DNA of 64,000 bases from positions 62,001-126,000 of the forward strand of contig CAZMUM010000004.1 in the NCBI GenBank assembly GCA_964569385.1, given 5' to 3'. The first letter of the stretch is position 1, and every line of letters begins with the position of its first letter. The stretch comes from JAADHX01 sp964569385 (GTDB lineage Bacteria; Actinomycetota; Acidimicrobiia; Acidimicrobiales; Poriferisodalaceae). A program made the translations under genes and the position numbers. This document shows, one piece after another, positions 16,312 through 25,983 of the stretch. A model generated the notes under the pieces. That model saw only the letters and a list, made by a program, of their open reading frames with translations, did no database searches and was not told the DNA's origin.

Positions 16312-17228
16312 TGGTTGCTCCAACCTGTGATCTGCACTGCCATACGACGGGCTTTACGCCCCAGCCTGGCTTCGAGGACTCTTCGGTCGCCCACATGGCC
16401 GACTATTGCTTGATCGATTCGATGATTAGTTCTGACAATGTCGCCCGGTGCGAGGCCGACCAGTTCTCTTGCTGGGATCTGCGATGGGGTCAGTTGGAAT
16501 ACCACCGGGACCTCCACGTTGGGAAGCAACTCATGAAATGGACCAATAGCGTCAGCGTCTACGCGCTTGCCTTGGATACGCACCTTGCTTTCCAGACGCC
16601 CGAGCACCGGTTCGATTGTCCCAAACGGATAACACACGCTGATGATGCCCTCGGCACCCCCGTCGAGAGCGATCGAGTAGCTGAGTAGCAACACCATGTC
16701 GTTGGGTGGAACGACCTGAACGAACCGCGGGTTGAATTCAACCGCACGAAGCTCTGGAGTGACCTCTTCGATCGGCTCAAGAGCCTCGACAAATCCCTCG
16801 ACAACACTGCTCATCAGCTCGGTAATCAGTGCGGCTTCAATGTCGGTCGGTCCTCGAGTTGGTACCTTTCCACCACTACCGCCAAGAACCCGATCCACAA
16901 ACGCGAACGCAATTGGTGTGGTTATCTCAACAACGCACACCCCCGGCAAAGGGGCCATATCGATGGTCGAGATAACCGAAGGAGTCGGGATCGACCGCAG
17001 ATAGTCGCCATAGGTAATTTGATCGGTCGAGAAATGGGTGATCGTCACCACCGACCGCAACCGATGGCTAAGGCTGCTGCCAACTTGGCGAGCGAACACC
17101 TCATGAACGGCTTCAAGGCCGCGCATGTGTTCACGAGAGAACTTGCTTGGTCGCCTAAAATCGAACGGTACGACATCCGCGACTGCGTTAGAACCTGCGC
17201 TATCTCGCGGTGAGCGAAGAACCGTCAC
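16308..17228 (-). CDS. fliM: Flagellar motor switch protein FliM
   Basis: FliM forms the middle of the C-ring and binds CheY-P through its N-terminus. The 306 residues include FDFRRPSKFSREHMRGLEAVHEVFARQ (key: FDFRRPxKFS...MR.LE..HE.FAR), the CheC-like middle domain with DRVLGGSGG, and a C-terminal SpoA domain (VEVPVVFQLTPSQIPARELVGLAPGDIV). The extreme N-terminal CheY-binding peptide (LSQxEID in others) is not evident. GTG start at 17228 overlaps the fliL stop by 4 nt. Confidence 0.95.
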   Translation of the reverse strand: MTVLRSPRDSAGSNAVADVVPFDFRRPSKFSREHMRGLEAVHEVFARQVGSSLSHRLRSVVTITHFSTDQITYGDYLRSIPTPSVISTIDMAPLPGVCVVEITTPIAFAFVDRVLGGSGGKVPTRGPTDIEAALITELMSSVVEGFVEALEPIEEVTPELRAVEFNPRFVQVVPPNDMVLLLSYSIALDGGAEGIISVCYPFGTIEPVLGRLESKVRIQGKRVDADAIGPFHELLPNVEVPVVFQLTPSQIPARELVGLAPGDIVRTNHRIDQAIVGHVGDRRVLEARLGRKARRMAVQITGWSNQ

Positions 17229-17737
17229 TGAACGAGCAGATCCGTCAGAAGTACCCGCTTCACGACGCGTTCGTCCTCACTGTTGAGTAGTTCGATCGCA
17301 CGTTCGGTGAGCTGGTCGCGAAGTCTCTCTTGGCCGGCGAGGGTTCGAAGCTCACTGGCCTCGAACAGCGCCAACTCGCTCAGTGCGGCGTCAAGCAACA
17401 GCGGCAGTCGTGGCTCGATGAGTAACGGATCAGTTCCCTCGACAAGGAGCACCGAGAAGGCGATTCGACCAAAACGAGGCTGGTCGTCAACCAGGTTCAC
17501 GGTCAGAGCACCCACAGCCAAGATGGCACCGTCAGCTTCCTCTTCAAGTGCGATGGTGGTGGTCGGGGCCATAGCTTCAGCCGGTTCGCCGCCACCGCCC
17601 ATGAACATGAAGTAACCGACTGCGGCAGCAACTACGCCACCGGCGATCATCATCTTCTTCTTCTTCTTGGCGCCGTCGTCTCCATCGGAGTCGTCGGCGC
17701 TGTCCTTATCTTTATCTTTTCCCTTGCCCTTGGCCAT
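17225..17737 (-). CDS. fliL: Flagellar basal body-associated protein FliL
   Basis: FliL surrounds the stator units at the basal body. The 170-residue protein has a Lys/Asp-rich cytoplasmic start, one membrane helix (about 30-48, MMIAGGVVAAAVGYFMFMG), and a periplasmic stomatin-like domain ending with the family stretch LRDQLTERAIELLNSEDERVVKRVLLTDLLVQ (key: VxxVxFTDFVVQ-like end). ATG at 17737; overlaps fliM by 4 nt at the 3' end. Confidence 0.9.
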   Translation of the reverse strand: MAKGKGKDKDKDSADDSDGDDGAKKKKKMMIAGGVVAAAVGYFMFMGGGGEPAEAMAPTTTIALEEEADGAILAVGALTVNLVDDQPRFGRIAFSVLLVEGTDPLLIEPRLPLLLDAALSELALFEASELRTLAGQERLRDQLTERAIELLNSEDERVVKRVLLTDLLVQ

Positions 17738-17813
17738 GCCAACCTCTCAACGCATCCCTCGATTGCGAACACAGAAGGTGGTCGGCCGCTGATGGCACAA
17801 CTTCAGCGAAACT

Positions 17814-18758
17814 TCACGCGAGTGGTGCAGAAACCACTGGGTCCTGAATCAGCAATTCGGTGTCGCCATCGTCGATGCCGATCACAATTTCGACCCGCCG
17901 GTTACGGGATCTGTTCTCGTCGCTGTCGTTGGGCACAAGTGGATACTGATCGGCGTTAGCAACAGCCCTTAGGCGATCGCCTTCGATCCCATACTCATTC
18001 AGCAAGACATTGAGGACCGCAATAGCCCGATCGGCCGAGAGATTCCAGTTGGAGTAGGCCGGACTGCTAAGCGGTACATCGTCGGTGTGCCCCTCAATGT
18101 GGATCGGATTGTCGATGTCGCCGATCACGCTGGCAATCGTGCCAATAAATTCGAGGCCGATTCCTGGCTCGATATCGGCCCTTCCGCTACGGAACAAGAT
18201 GTCGTCGGCCGAAAGCACAACAACAAGTCCACGAGCCCGGATCTCGGCCGTCACTGAATCGGCCAAACCGGCCTCGCGGGCGGCCTCGACGAGCGATTCC
18301 TTGACCTCTCGTAACTCGCTCAGATCGAGAACATTCGCTACCTCGGGAAGCTCAGAGTTAGCTCCACCCTCGCCGGTATCGTCGCCATCGACTCGAGGAA
18401 GACCAGAAGCTACGTCGATTGAATTGTCGACGAGCGCCGCTCCCTGAATTTCAGCTAGATCGGCCACGTCTTGGTTAGGGATAATCGATATCACTCCGCT
18501 CGGCACAGGAAACGAAGACCCACCTGGTTGGTTGGCTCCAATGATCGAAGGGCCGCCAAGCAGAACGCGCTCTTGATAAGAGGAGTTACCGAACGAGCCC
18601 TCCAAGCCCTCCAGAAGGGACAGAAACTTCGATTCCTCAACTGACGAGATGGCAAACAGCAACACGAAGAACGCCATCAGCAGCGTGACGATGTCTGCAT
18701 ACGTTGTTAGGAAGCCAGCGCCATCCTGTACGCACTTCTTCTCTTTCTTGCGGGCCAC
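17814..18758 (-). CDS. motB: Stator protein MotB
   Basis: MotB anchors the stator to peptidoglycan and carries the proton-accepting Asp. Residues 16-40 form the single membrane helix, with Asp22 in TTYADIVTLLMAFFVLLF. The plug/linker is long, with a Gly/Pro/Ser-rich part to about residue 150. The OmpA-like domain (about 170-300) carries IHIEGHTDDVPLSSPAYSNWNLSADRA and SRNRRVEI. Fifteen nucleotides separate it from motA. Use of Asp with the neighbouring MotA suggests a proton- rather than sodium-driven motor, though this cannot be settled by sequence alone. Confidence 0.95.
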   Translation of the reverse strand: MARKKEKKCVQDGAGFLTTYADIVTLLMAFFVLLFAISSVEESKFLSLLEGLEGSFGNSSYQERVLLGGPSIIGANQPGGSSFPVPSGVISIIPNQDVADLAEIQGAALVDNSIDVASGLPRVDGDDTGEGGANSELPEVANVLDLSELREVKESLVEAAREAGLADSVTAEIRARGLVVVLSADDILFRSGRADIEPGIGLEFIGTIASVIGDIDNPIHIEGHTDDVPLSSPAYSNWNLSADRAIAVLNVLLNEYGIEGDRLRAVANADQYPLVPNDSDENRSRNRRVEIVIGIDDGDTELLIQDPVVSAPLA

Positions 18759-18773
18759 TGTTCAATCAACCGT

Positions 18774-19559
18774 TCAGGCTGCCCGCTCAAGGCGAGCCTT
18801 TGACCCGACACGAAGGTCCGGCTGAAGATAGGCCTCAAGCTTCTCAACCAGGTGGCGGGGACTGGCGCCTTCTCGAATGGAAATGACGCCTTCGACGGTG
18901 AGTTCCCTGGTCATGACCTCAAGCTCGTTTAACACACCCAGCTTGGCACCGATTGGGCTGAAAAAGATATTGGCGAAAACCACGCCGTACAGCGTCGTTA
19001 ACAACGCCAGCGCCATACCAGTGCCAAGCGCCGCTGGATCGGCCAGGTTGCCAAGAATGTTCACAAGACCAATGACGGTGCCGATCATTCCAAGCGTTGG
19101 TGCGTACTCGACCAGCTTCTTATACATCCCAATCATCACCTCATGACGAGCCTCCATCGCCGTGATTTCAGCCTCCATGACCTCGCGGACTTCTTCACTC
19201 TCAAGGCCATCGACGACCAGCTGGAGCCCAGTCGCAAGAAACTGGTTGTCCATATCTTCAAGACCGGTTTCGAGAGCCAATATGCCCTCTTTGCGGGCCG
19301 CCTCTGCATATTGCATGAGCTGGGTAACCAGCTCGTCGGCATCATCAGGAGTTCCGGTCAGGGCAACAATGAGACCCTGCGGCAACTTCTTGACCGCGTC
19401 CATCCGGTAGCCGGCAAAGGTGGCCCCGATGGTTCCAACCAACACCAACAGCAGCGAAGAAGGCCCAATCAGAGGCCCGAAAGAGTTTCCGTCAATCAGC
19501 GTCGAAACGATGATGGCGACGAAAACGAGTGCGATTCCAATCAGCGTAAGCGGATCCAT
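18774..19559 (-). CDS. motA: Stator protein MotA
   Basis: MotA forms the pentameric ring around MotB. The 261 residues have four membrane helices (about 5-22, 32-50, 147-168, 180-202), the cytoplasmic loop with charged residues that touch FliG, and the family stretch APTLGMIGTVIGLVNILGNLADPAALG. ATG at 19559 lies 4 nt after the flbD stop. The motA-motB-fliL-fliM-fliN order places stator and switch genes in one transcript. Confidence 0.96.
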   Translation of the reverse strand: MDPLTLIGIALVFVAIIVSTLIDGNSFGPLIGPSSLLLVLVGTIGATFAGYRMDAVKKLPQGLIVALTGTPDDADELVTQLMQYAEAARKEGILALETGLEDMDNQFLATGLQLVVDGLESEEVREVMEAEITAMEARHEVMIGMYKKLVEYAPTLGMIGTVIGLVNILGNLADPAALGTGMALALLTTLYGVVFANIFFSPIGAKLGVLNELEVMTRELTVEGVISIREGASPRHLVEKLEAYLQPDLRVGSKARLERAA

Positions 19560-19563
19560 GGAT

Positions 19564-19809
19564 TCAGACCTCGTTGTCGACGACAGTCAACTGCACGACG
19601 TCTGAGCGTTCACGAAGTTGATCAGAAGCCACAATCACAGAAGCCCGAAACAGTCGAGACAACTCGACGACTTCGATCGGTGATTCGGCTACAACCATCT
19701 TTCGGCCGTCGGCGAGCGTGATGACAGTGTCAGGCCTAGCCTCAACGAACTCAATGAGATCCGCATTGAGATATAGGGGATCGCCCTTAAGGCGATGAAC
19801 GAGAATCAC
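19564..19809 (-). CDS. flbD: FlbD-family small flagellar protein
   Basis: Eighty-one residues matching the FlbD family (MILVHRLKGDPLYLNADLIEFVE start and PDTVITLADGRKMVVAES middle). These small proteins stand between flgE and motA in many bacteria; their role is not settled. The GTG start at 19809 has a perfect binding site, GGAGG, 8-9 nt upstream. The C-terminal 20 residues beyond the core are variable. Confidence 0.88.
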   Translation of the reverse strand: MILVHRLKGDPLYLNADLIEFVEARPDTVITLADGRKMVVAESPIEVVELSRLFRASVIVASDQLRERSDVVQLTVVDNEV

Positions 19810-19902
19810 TTGGCACCTCCGTGTGACCGCGACGTGATTGTCTTGACTTGTTGCATAGTCGACGGTCCAGTGGTCGGGTTAAGTATTTGTGCTATTACAA
19901 TT

Positions 19903-20215
19903 ACATCAGCGGAAAAGCGCTGCACGACTTCGCTCCAGCCGAAACCGGCTGCATAACCACCACAACTTCACACCAGCGCAAAAGCGCTGCACAACCCCCA
20001 CACCAACGCCGCGACAACTCCCACACGCTCCACCGGCGTGGGAGTTGTCCACCGGCCCGAAGTCGGGTTCTGCAGCGCTTTTGCGCTGATGTAACCAGTA
20101 AACAACCCAAAACCACACACCAACGTTGAGTCGGGTTCTGCAGCCGATTGCGGCTGATGTAACAGTGCAGCGCTTTTGCGCTGATGTGACAGTTGCAGCC
20201 GATTTCGGCTGGTGT
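19903..20215. repeat. Seven-unit array of 22-bp hairpin-forming repeats between flgE and flbD
   Basis: The 407-nt gap 19810-20216 has no convincing gene but holds seven imperfect 22-bp units: 19903-19924, 19932-19953 and 19970-19991 in one orientation; 20071-20092, 20139-20160, 20166-20187 and 20194-20215 in the other. Type A has core CAGCGCTTTTGCGCTG (two copies identical, at 20071 and 20166); type B has core CAGCCGATTGCGGCTG or CAGCCGATTTCGGCTG. Each core is a 6-bp stem with a 4-nt loop, followed by TGATGT or TGGTGT-like ends. The array inverts around a 12-bp hairpin (20013-20049). It resembles REP/BIME arrays or tandem operators; no T-runs mark terminators. Confidence 0.8.
20013..20049. 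repeat. Central 12-bp inverted repeat of the array
   Basis: GACAACTCCCAC at 20013-20024 and its exact complement GTGGGAGTTGTC at 20038-20049 enclose a 13-nt loop. The three left units and four right units point in opposite directions around it. A GTCGGGTTCTGCAG direct repeat (about 20062 and 20131) shows that the right half grew by duplication. Confidence 0.75.
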
Positions 20216-20216
20216 A

Positions 20217-21443
20217 TTAGCGCTTGAGGTTGACTAAGTCGGAGAGGAGTTCGTCGGCGGTGGTGATGACTCTCGAGTTTGCCTGGAAACCACGCTGCGC
20301 GATAATCAGGTTGGTGAACTCGCGAGCGAGGTCGACGTTCGACATTTCGAGGGTTCCGCTCGAGACCAAGCCTCGAGTACCAGTTCCGGCGGCGCCAACT
20401 AGCGGCTCGCCTGAGTTGACCGAAGCCAAATAGGTGGAGTCTGAGCCCCGGGTTAGGCCACCAGGATTAGCAAACGAGGCCGTTGCCACCTGGCCGAGAA
20501 GTTTGTTGGTTCCGTTTGAGAACTGGCCGGCGATAGTGCCGTCGTCGCCGATGGTGTACCCGACGAGATAACCAATCGCCTGACCGTCCTTAGCTTTGGC
20601 CTCCATGGTCGACTCGCCGCCGAATTGAACGATCGGCAGGGTTGATCCGAGTTCGATGTCGAACGACATAGCGTTAGCGCCCGGAGGTGTGAAGCCGCTG
20701 ATCGCCAGCGTCGACGCGCTAGTTAGCTGTCCGGCAGTGTCAAACGCCAACGTTGCCGGCGAGATAGTTAAGGGGGAGCCTTCAACTGTTGCTGTAACTC
20801 CCCAAGCGTTGGTCCCGGTCTTGGCGAAAGTAAAGATCGCCTCGTGCCTGTTCCCAAGCGAGTCGAAGACGTCAATCGACGTGGTTGCTGTTTCGCCAAC
20901 CAGTGATTCCGAAGAAAGGCTGCCACCAATCTGAACCTCGGTAGTTTCTTGAGGATCGACCACCTGACCAAGCGGAATTTGGATGTCCTGAAGCGAGCCA
21001 CTGGTATCGATGGCTCCCGCGGAATCTGCAACCCAACCCTGGACGGCTGCACCTGTTGCCGTAGCGAGTGTTCCACCTTCGTCGAACGTGAACGAACCCA
21101 GGCGGGTGTAGTTCTGTTCGCCGGCGGCCGCGACAATGAAGAAACCTTCGCCCTGGATCGCGAGGTCGGTGTTTCGACCCGTTACCTGACTCGCACCTTG
21201 ACTGAAGATGCCTTCGATCTGAGCCACTTTCACGCCCAGTCCGATCTGCGACGGGTTGATGCCGGCGCGATCTCCTGAGGCCCCGCTTGGACCCCGCAGA
21301 ACCTGCGACAGAGACTCAGCGAATGTGACTTGGCTGGCTTTGAAACCAGCAGTGTTGACGTTGGCGATGTTGTTACCAACAACGTCCATCATGGTTTGGT
21401 GGGTGCGAAGACCGGAAACGCCGGCAAACATTGAACGCATCAT
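20217..21443 (-). CDS. flgE: Flagellar hook protein FlgE
   Basis: FlgE is the hook subunit. The 408 residues carry the rod/hook N-terminal motif (MMRSMFAGVSGLRTHQTMMD, then VVGNNIANVNTAGFK), a central variable domain, and the C-terminal motif MSNVDLAREFTNLIIAQRGFQANSRVITTADELL (key: VDLAxEFTxLIxxQRGFQANSRVI). The first ATG (21443) has GGAGG at proper distance; MMRS gives two adjacent starts. The 110-nt gap 21444-21553 upstream may hold its own promoter, but no box could be called. The stop lies 2 nt from the last hairpin unit of the array. Confidence 0.96.
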   Translation of the reverse strand: MMRSMFAGVSGLRTHQTMMDVVGNNIANVNTAGFKASQVTFAESLSQVLRGPSGASGDRAGINPSQIGLGVKVAQIEGIFSQGASQVTGRNTDLAIQGEGFFIVAAAGEQNYTRLGSFTFDEGGTLATATGAAVQGWVADSAGAIDTSGSLQDIQIPLGQVVDPQETTEVQIGGSLSSESLVGETATTSIDVFDSLGNRHEAIFTFAKTGTNAWGVTATVEGSPLTISPATLAFDTAGQLTSASTLAISGFTPPGANAMSFDIELGSTLPIVQFGGESTMEAKAKDGQAIGYLVGYTIGDDGTIAGQFSNGTNKLLGQVATASFANPGGLTRGSDSTYLASVNSGEPLVGAAGTGTRGLVSSGTLEMSNVDLAREFTNLIIAQRGFQANSRVITTADELLSDLVNLKR

Positions 21444-21553
21444 TGTGGGGTTCCTCCAGGGGAGTGTGTGATTCAGAAACTAAGAAGATGGATGTGAAAT
21501 GCGGGATATGTAATCGATGAATAGGAACAAACGGTGAGAGGTAACCTGGGCGA

Positions 21554-22060
21554 TCAAGCCTCGCCTTCGGAAGTGTCATCGACGGGTGTTTGAGTCGCGG
21601 CCTCGACTGCTGGAGTAGATGTCGAGGTCGTGGCGGGCTGCCTGATGGCTGCTTGAGCCTGGCCTTGCACGGCAACACCCATGACCTGGTCGAAGGAGAA
21701 TTCAAAACCGCCAATTTGCAGCATCGGGCCGGTAGCTGTGGCTCGAACACCTGTAACAACACCCTCGATGTCGCCAAAGATTGGATCTGAGGCGGTGACG
21801 GTTTGGCCGATCATGCCAGCGGCAGCACCGAATTGCCCCAAGCCAACAATGTGGGCTTGCAGGTCGGACAACTCGTTCAATGCTTCGACATTTGCTAGCT
21901 GGCTGGTCTGTTGCAGCAACGCCGCGCCATCCATGGGTTCCATCGGGTTCTGGTTCTGTAGCTGTGCGACAAGCAACTTGAGGAACAGCTCGGTTCCTAA
22001 GTCGCCGAAAGCAGTATTTGATTCGTTGTTGGCTACCGATGGAGTAACGGAACTGATCAT
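21554..22060 (-). CDS. flgD: Flagellar hook assembly (cap) protein FlgD
   Basis: FlgD caps the growing hook. The 168-residue protein has the FlgD N-terminal motif (FLKLLVAQLQNQNPMEPMDG, about 26-45, and the QLANVEALNEL stretch) and then a shortened beta domain containing GQTVTASDP and VTGVRATATGPMLQIGG. The last 30 residues are Thr/Ser/Ala-rich and unstructured. It sits between fliK and flgE as expected. Confidence 0.94.
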   Translation of the reverse strand: MISSVTPSVANNESNTAFGDLGTELFLKLLVAQLQNQNPMEPMDGAALLQQTSQLANVEALNELSDLQAHIVGLGQFGAAAGMIGQTVTASDPIFGDIEGVVTGVRATATGPMLQIGGFEFSFDQVMGVAVQGQAQAAIRQPATTSTSTPAVEAATQTPVDDTSEGEA

Positions 22061-22075
22061 CGTGATCTCCTGTAA

Positions 22076-23572
22076 TTAGAGCCGAAGACCGGCGTCTTGG
22101 CGGATTTGTCGGGCTGACACTCGAGCCGCGTCAGACACGGCATCGTCATCAGTTGGGGTCTGCTGGTTATCTCGGTTGCGCTGCTCTTGGTCGAAGGACT
22201 CGTTCAGCTGTCGTTGCCAGGTGGCGGTATCAGATGTTCCCGCACCGGCATCGGCCACCGTGACGCTGATGCCACCGGCGTCGATGGCGATGCGGACCCT
22301 GATTCCATGCGCTTCGCCGAAGTCGAGCGAGATTGCCCGCGGCGGAGGCTGCTTCGACAACGCTTCGGCTGTATCGGCGATTCGTGAGATCGCCGCTTCC
22401 ATCGCTGTTTGCAGTTGACCGGTCGGAAGCGGACTCATCGATACCGGGCTAAGCGACGGCGAGTTACCGCCAGCAGCTACGAGGTTCGGACCGAGTTCGA
22501 TGGGCGCCGCTGAGTTGGTGTTGGTCGCCACTTCAATCGGGCCTGTTCCAACCAGGCCGGCTGCTGTGCCGGGAGAAGAGGTAAGAGCAGAGGTCAAAGG
22601 AGTCGGGGCCGATACTGAGGTAGTAGCAGCCGACGTCGTCAGAGGCTGGGCCCCGGTGCCGGTTGCAAACCGCTCGCCAGCTGGTGACCTGGCGGCGACT
22701 ACATCATCGGAGTCGGCGGTAAGTATTTTGAGAGGGGCGTCACCCTCAGACGGTATGGCCAGATCCTCGGACTCTTGATCATCGTCGTTAGTTGATGCAG
22801 CAAGACTCACCTGCATCTCGCTATCCAGATTCAACCCATCTAACTGGTCTTGGGTCGGCGCAATGCTTGGCGGATCGTCGCCGTCGGCGCTGCCGTCAGC
22901 AGGTTGAGCTTCGGACAACAGGTCAGATCGGGCCGGCTCGATAACCCGTTGAGCCGTCTGATCCTGAACAAGTGAAGCGTCGTCCAGCTCTGCGGCGATG
23001 ACACCCGATCGAGCTCCGTCGCGAGGGTCGATATCTACGTTCTCAGGTTGGGTCGAGCTCACGAACGGGCCGGCGCTGTCTGGTTCCTCGGTGTCGGCTT
23101 CGTTCCCACCAACCAAGACAGCAAACTCCTTGGCTTCGGCGGTTTCGGGATGACTCCTCAACTCAGATGCAACCGCGACCGAAAAAGCAAGGCCGTTCGT
23201 CGCAGCGCCACGGTCGTCGATCGGGTCGCTCAGTGCAACCCCGATATCGCTCCATTCTTGGGCCGCGACATCAAGTGGGTCTTCGTTGTTGTGGAGATGA
23301 GCAGAGTCGTTCTTGTCGAGACGACTCGATTCGTGGCCAGCCTCATCGACTCGATCATGGCCGCGACTTGGCTCGGACTTCCCGCCATCACCGGCCGAGT
23401 CGGTCGAGTCGGTTTGATCATTTCTGGAGCGGGCATCGTTTAGGGCGCTATCGAAACGATTGGCGAAAGACTGTTCGTCCACAGCCGGGCCAGACTCGCC
23501 TGGCCTCCGGACTGGCGTCGCACCGGCAAACCCAGCTCCGGCCTTCGGAAGCGGAATCATCGTCGATGTCAT
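22076..23572 (-). CDS. fliK: Flagellar hook-length control protein FliK
   Basis: FliK measures the hook and triggers the FlhB switch. The 498-residue protein has a long low-complexity, Asp/Ser/Ala-rich N-terminal part (about 1-390) and a compact C-terminal domain (about 400-455, [30 protein letters not shown]) of the type that touches FlhB. The assignment rests on this layout and its place between the transglycosylase and flgD; sequence identity in this family is low. It overlaps the transglycosylase gene by 4 nt. Confidence 0.85.
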   Translation of the reverse strand: MTSTMIPLPKAGAGFAGATPVRRPGESGPAVDEQSFANRFDSALNDARSRNDQTDSTDSAGDGGKSEPSRGHDRVDEAGHESSRLDKNDSAHLHNNEDPLDVAAQEWSDIGVALSDPIDDRGAATNGLAFSVAVASELRSHPETAEAKEFAVLVGGNEADTEEPDSAGPFVSSTQPENVDIDPRDGARSGVIAAELDDASLVQDQTAQRVIEPARSDLLSEAQPADGSADGDDPPSIAPTQDQLDGLNLDSEMQVSLAASTNDDDQESEDLAIPSEGDAPLKILTADSDDVVAARSPAGERFATGTGAQPLTTSAATTSVSAPTPLTSALTSSPGTAAGLVGTGPIEVATNTNSAAPIELGPNLVAAGGNSPSLSPVSMSPLPTGQLQTAMEAAISRIADTAEALSKQPPPRAISLDFGEAHGIRVRIAIDAGGISVTVADAGAGTSDTATWQRQLNESFDQEQRNRDNQQTPTDDDAVSDAARVSARQIRQDAGLRL

Positions 23573-24219
23573 GTGGCTGCTCCAACAAGTTCGGCTCGTC
23601 GCGCGGTAACAATTCGCACATACGCCTGCGTTTCGCTGATGTTTGGTATGCCGCCCGATTGGATTACTCGGCCAGGCCCAGCGTTGTACGCCGCAAGCGC
23701 CAACTCATCTGACCCGAACCTGTCGATCTGTTGCCGCAAGTAGTTGGCAGCACCATCTAGGTTCTGAATCGGGTCGTAGGGGTCAACACCAAGGTCGGCG
23801 GCAGTGCCAGGCATTAGCTGTCCCAGACCGATTGCACCAGCAGGCGAACGCGCATCAGGTCGAAACGCCGATTCGGTCCACACCACCGCTGCCAAGAGGT
23901 TGGCATCGATGCCGTACTTGTTAGCTGCAACTTCGATGGCTCCGGTCCACGCCGTCGCCCGTTGCGGAAGCGGGCCCGTTGACAACCGAATCTGGGGACC
24001 AACCGCGGTGTCTGCACCGCGGGTTGCAGACACCAATGGCGCGGTCAGCACCTGACCAGACCGAGGAAGATCAGATGGCAACCGGAGATCGGGGCCGACC
24101 GGTCGGGCCGCAGCAAGAACAGCCGAAAAGCTCTTAAGGCCAGACCCGATACCACCAGCGGGGTTAGCGACGTTGCGTAGGGCGGCGAATTGACTCGTGA
24201 TACTCGAGATGTCACTCAT
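23569..24219 (-). CDS. Lytic transglycosylase in the flagellar run
   Basis: Lytic transglycosylases open glycan strands so the rod can pass. The SLT domain (about 93-205) has the catalytic Glu116 in [29 protein letters not shown] and the later [10 protein letters not shown] and YVRIV motifs. There is no signal peptide, so export by the flagellar gate is likely, like FlgJ. Start at ATG 24219 is chosen for its GAGG site 6 nt upstream; the longer frame from 24231 has none. Its start overlaps fliJ and its end overlaps fliK. Confidence 0.9.
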   Translation of the reverse strand: MSDISSITSQFAALRNVANPAGGIGSGLKSFSAVLAAARPVGPDLRLPSDLPRSGQVLTAPLVSATRGADTAVGPQIRLSTGPLPQRATAWTGAIEVAANKYGIDANLLAAVVWTESAFRPDARSPAGAIGLGQLMPGTAADLGVDPYDPIQNLDGAANYLRQQIDRFGSDELALAAYNAGPGRVIQSGGIPNISETQAYVRIVTARRAELVGAAT

Positions 24220-24643
24220 CTTTAGCCTCATTGGCCGCGTGCCAAGCTCGTCTCATGACCACCGCTTCGTCTAGGGATGCCTGGGAAACTCGGGCCGCAA
24301 CCGCAGCACGCGCCAAGCGACGTCTCTCCGTAAGCGACTCCGCCACCTTGCGTCGGCCAGTGGCAACTTGAACTGCTGTCATGGCTTCGTTGACTGCGGA
24401 TCTCGATCGCTGAAGTTCCTTACGCGCCATCTCAAGCTCTTCGGCTCGAAGGACACCTTGGGCTCGAAGCGCGATTAGGTGTTCTGTACCCAGCTCGCGT
24501 CCGCCATCGAATATGGGCCGGCGCAGCGAATCCAGGTGTTGTCTGGCGCTAACCAGACGCTCGTGCACACCAGCAAGATCGCGCTGCGAGTTACGTTCGC
24601 GCAGGCGCCTCAGACGGACCACAACACTCAAGCGATCGCTCAC
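24212..24643 (-). CDS. fliJ: Flagellar export protein FliJ (probable)
   Basis: A 143-residue, Arg/Glu/Ala-rich coiled-coil protein directly following fliI. FliJ is the central stalk of the FliI hexamer, like the gamma subunit of F1. Two long helices (about 10-65 and 70-130) fit that shape. The GTG start overlaps the fliI stop (GTGA), and the end overlaps the transglycosylase start. The call rests on coiled-coil form and position. Confidence 0.82.
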   Translation of the reverse strand: MSDRLSVVVRLRRLRERNSQRDLAGVHERLVSARQHLDSLRRPIFDGGRELGTEHLIALRAQGVLRAEELEMARKELQRSRSAVNEAMTAVQVATGRRKVAESLTERRRLARAAVAARVSQASLDEAVVMRRAWHAANEAKDE

Positions 24644-25983
24644 GTGAGCCTGCTCGCTAGATCGCGCGCCACCAAACGAGCGTCACTCGCCGCGGTCAGA
24701 TCATCCGGACGCTGGCCGAGAAGAGCCCAGATCTCGGGCTCAACCAACAAACCAGCGTCAGCGCGAGCATTTGAGCCGGCCGCATACGCGCCAACTTCGA
24801 TGAGGTCGCGCACATCCTCAACTGCCGCCAATGCGCCGCGTAAAGTGGTCGCCGCAGCAAGGTCTTCTGGATTCGAGACGGTTGTGGCCAGCCTGCTCAG
24901 CGATGCCATCGGGTCGACCGCCGGGTACTGGCCACGGTGGGCTAGGCGGCGATCAAGAACTATGTGGCCATCCAAAATCGATCGAGCCGCGTCGGCGATC
25001 GGATCGTTCATGTCGTCACCATCTACGAGAACAGTGAAGAACCCAGTAATCGAACCGTTGGCACGAGGACCGGTTCGTTCCAGCAATGCCGGCAACAACG
25101 AGAAGACTGAGGGGGTGTAACCACGCGCCGTTGGCGGTTCGCCAGCAGCCAATCCAAGCTCGCGCTGGGCCATGGCTAGGCGAGTGAGGGAGTCGAACAA
25201 CAACAGCACATCGGCTCCGTTGTCCGCGAAGTACTCGCTGTAGCGAATTGAGAGTTCAGCAGCACGCCGGCGCATGATCGGAGGCTGGTCTGAAGTAGCC
25301 ACTACAACCACAGAGCGCGCAAGTCCGTCCGCACCCAGGTCATCTTCGAGCATCTCCCGTACTTCGCGACCGCGCTCACCGATGAGCGCGACCACGTTCA
25401 TGTCGGCGTCGGTGCCACGGGTCATCATTCCCAACAAGGTGGATTTACCAACACCAGACCCACCGAAAATCCCGAGACGTTGACCGCGTGCTGCGGGGAC
25501 CATCACATCGAGGACGCGCACACCAGTTGACAGCGGTGCGTTGACCCGCGCCCGCTCGAGTGGATTAGGCGAAGAGATCTCTAGTTGAAGGGGCGCGCCC
25601 GGGATTGGAGGCCCGCCATCGATTGGACGACCAAGACCGTCGACGACACGACCGATCAAGGCGTCGCTCGCACGCGGAAGTAGCTGAGGAATTGGCGCTA
25701 CGACATCGCCTCTTTGAATACCTTCCGCGCTGCCAAGCAACGCAACAATCGCTGACGCCGGATTCAGACCAACCACCTGGCCAGGCACCGCTGCTGCGCC
25801 AATGGTGATCTCGACCATGTCGCCGACCGGGATGTTCAGTCCCCGAATCTCGATCTCGCTGCCCCGAACACGCGACACCTGCCCGCGTCGACGGGCCGCG
25901 TCGAGGCCACTCACACGGTGTGAGAGGTTCGACGGCAGAACCGCGCGCATTTCAACAGGGGTCAAGGTTGGGGCCGAGCTCAT
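24640..25983 (-). CDS. fliI: Flagellum-specific ATPase FliI
   Basis: FliI is the F1-beta-like hexameric ATPase that prepares export substrates. The 447-residue protein has the Walker A motif GGSGVGKS at about 174-181 (Lys180), a Walker B region ending VLLLFDSLTRLAMAQRE, and the FliI signature GEPPTARGYTPSVFSLLP. It starts at ATG 25983, one base shared with the fliE stop. fliF, fliG and fliH, which normally stand between fliE and fliI, are absent here. Confidence 0.96.
   Translation of the reverse strand: MSSAPTLTPVEMRAVLPSNLSHRVSGLDAARRRGQVSRVRGSEIEIRGLNIPVGDMVEITIGAAAVPGQVVGLNPASAIVALLGSAEGIQRGDVVAPIPQLLPRASDALIGRVVDGLGRPIDGGPPIPGAPLQLEISSPNPLERARVNAPLSTGVRVLDVMVPAARGQRLGIFGGSGVGKSTLLGMMTRGTDADMNVVALIGERGREVREMLEDDLGADGLARSVVVVATSDQPPIMRRRAAELSIRYSEYFADNGADVLLLFDSLTRLAMAQRELGLAAGEPPTARGYTPSVFSLLPALLERTGPRANGSITGFFTVLVDGDDMNDPIADAARSILDGHIVLDRRLAHRGQYPAVDPMASLSRLATTVSNPEDLAAATTLRGALAAVEDVRDLIEVGAYAAGSNARADAGLLVEPEIWALLGQRPDDLTAASDARLVARDLASRLT

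Noticed and set aside
19848..20129. Open frames across the hairpin array on both strands
   Set aside because: They are made by the repeats themselves, have His/Thr/Pro/Arg-skewed composition and no ribosome binding sites.
19903..20215. Possible CRISPR array
   Set aside because: Units are palindromic, occur in both directions, are not identical, and the gaps between them are irregular (5 to 79 nt). No cas gene is in the window.
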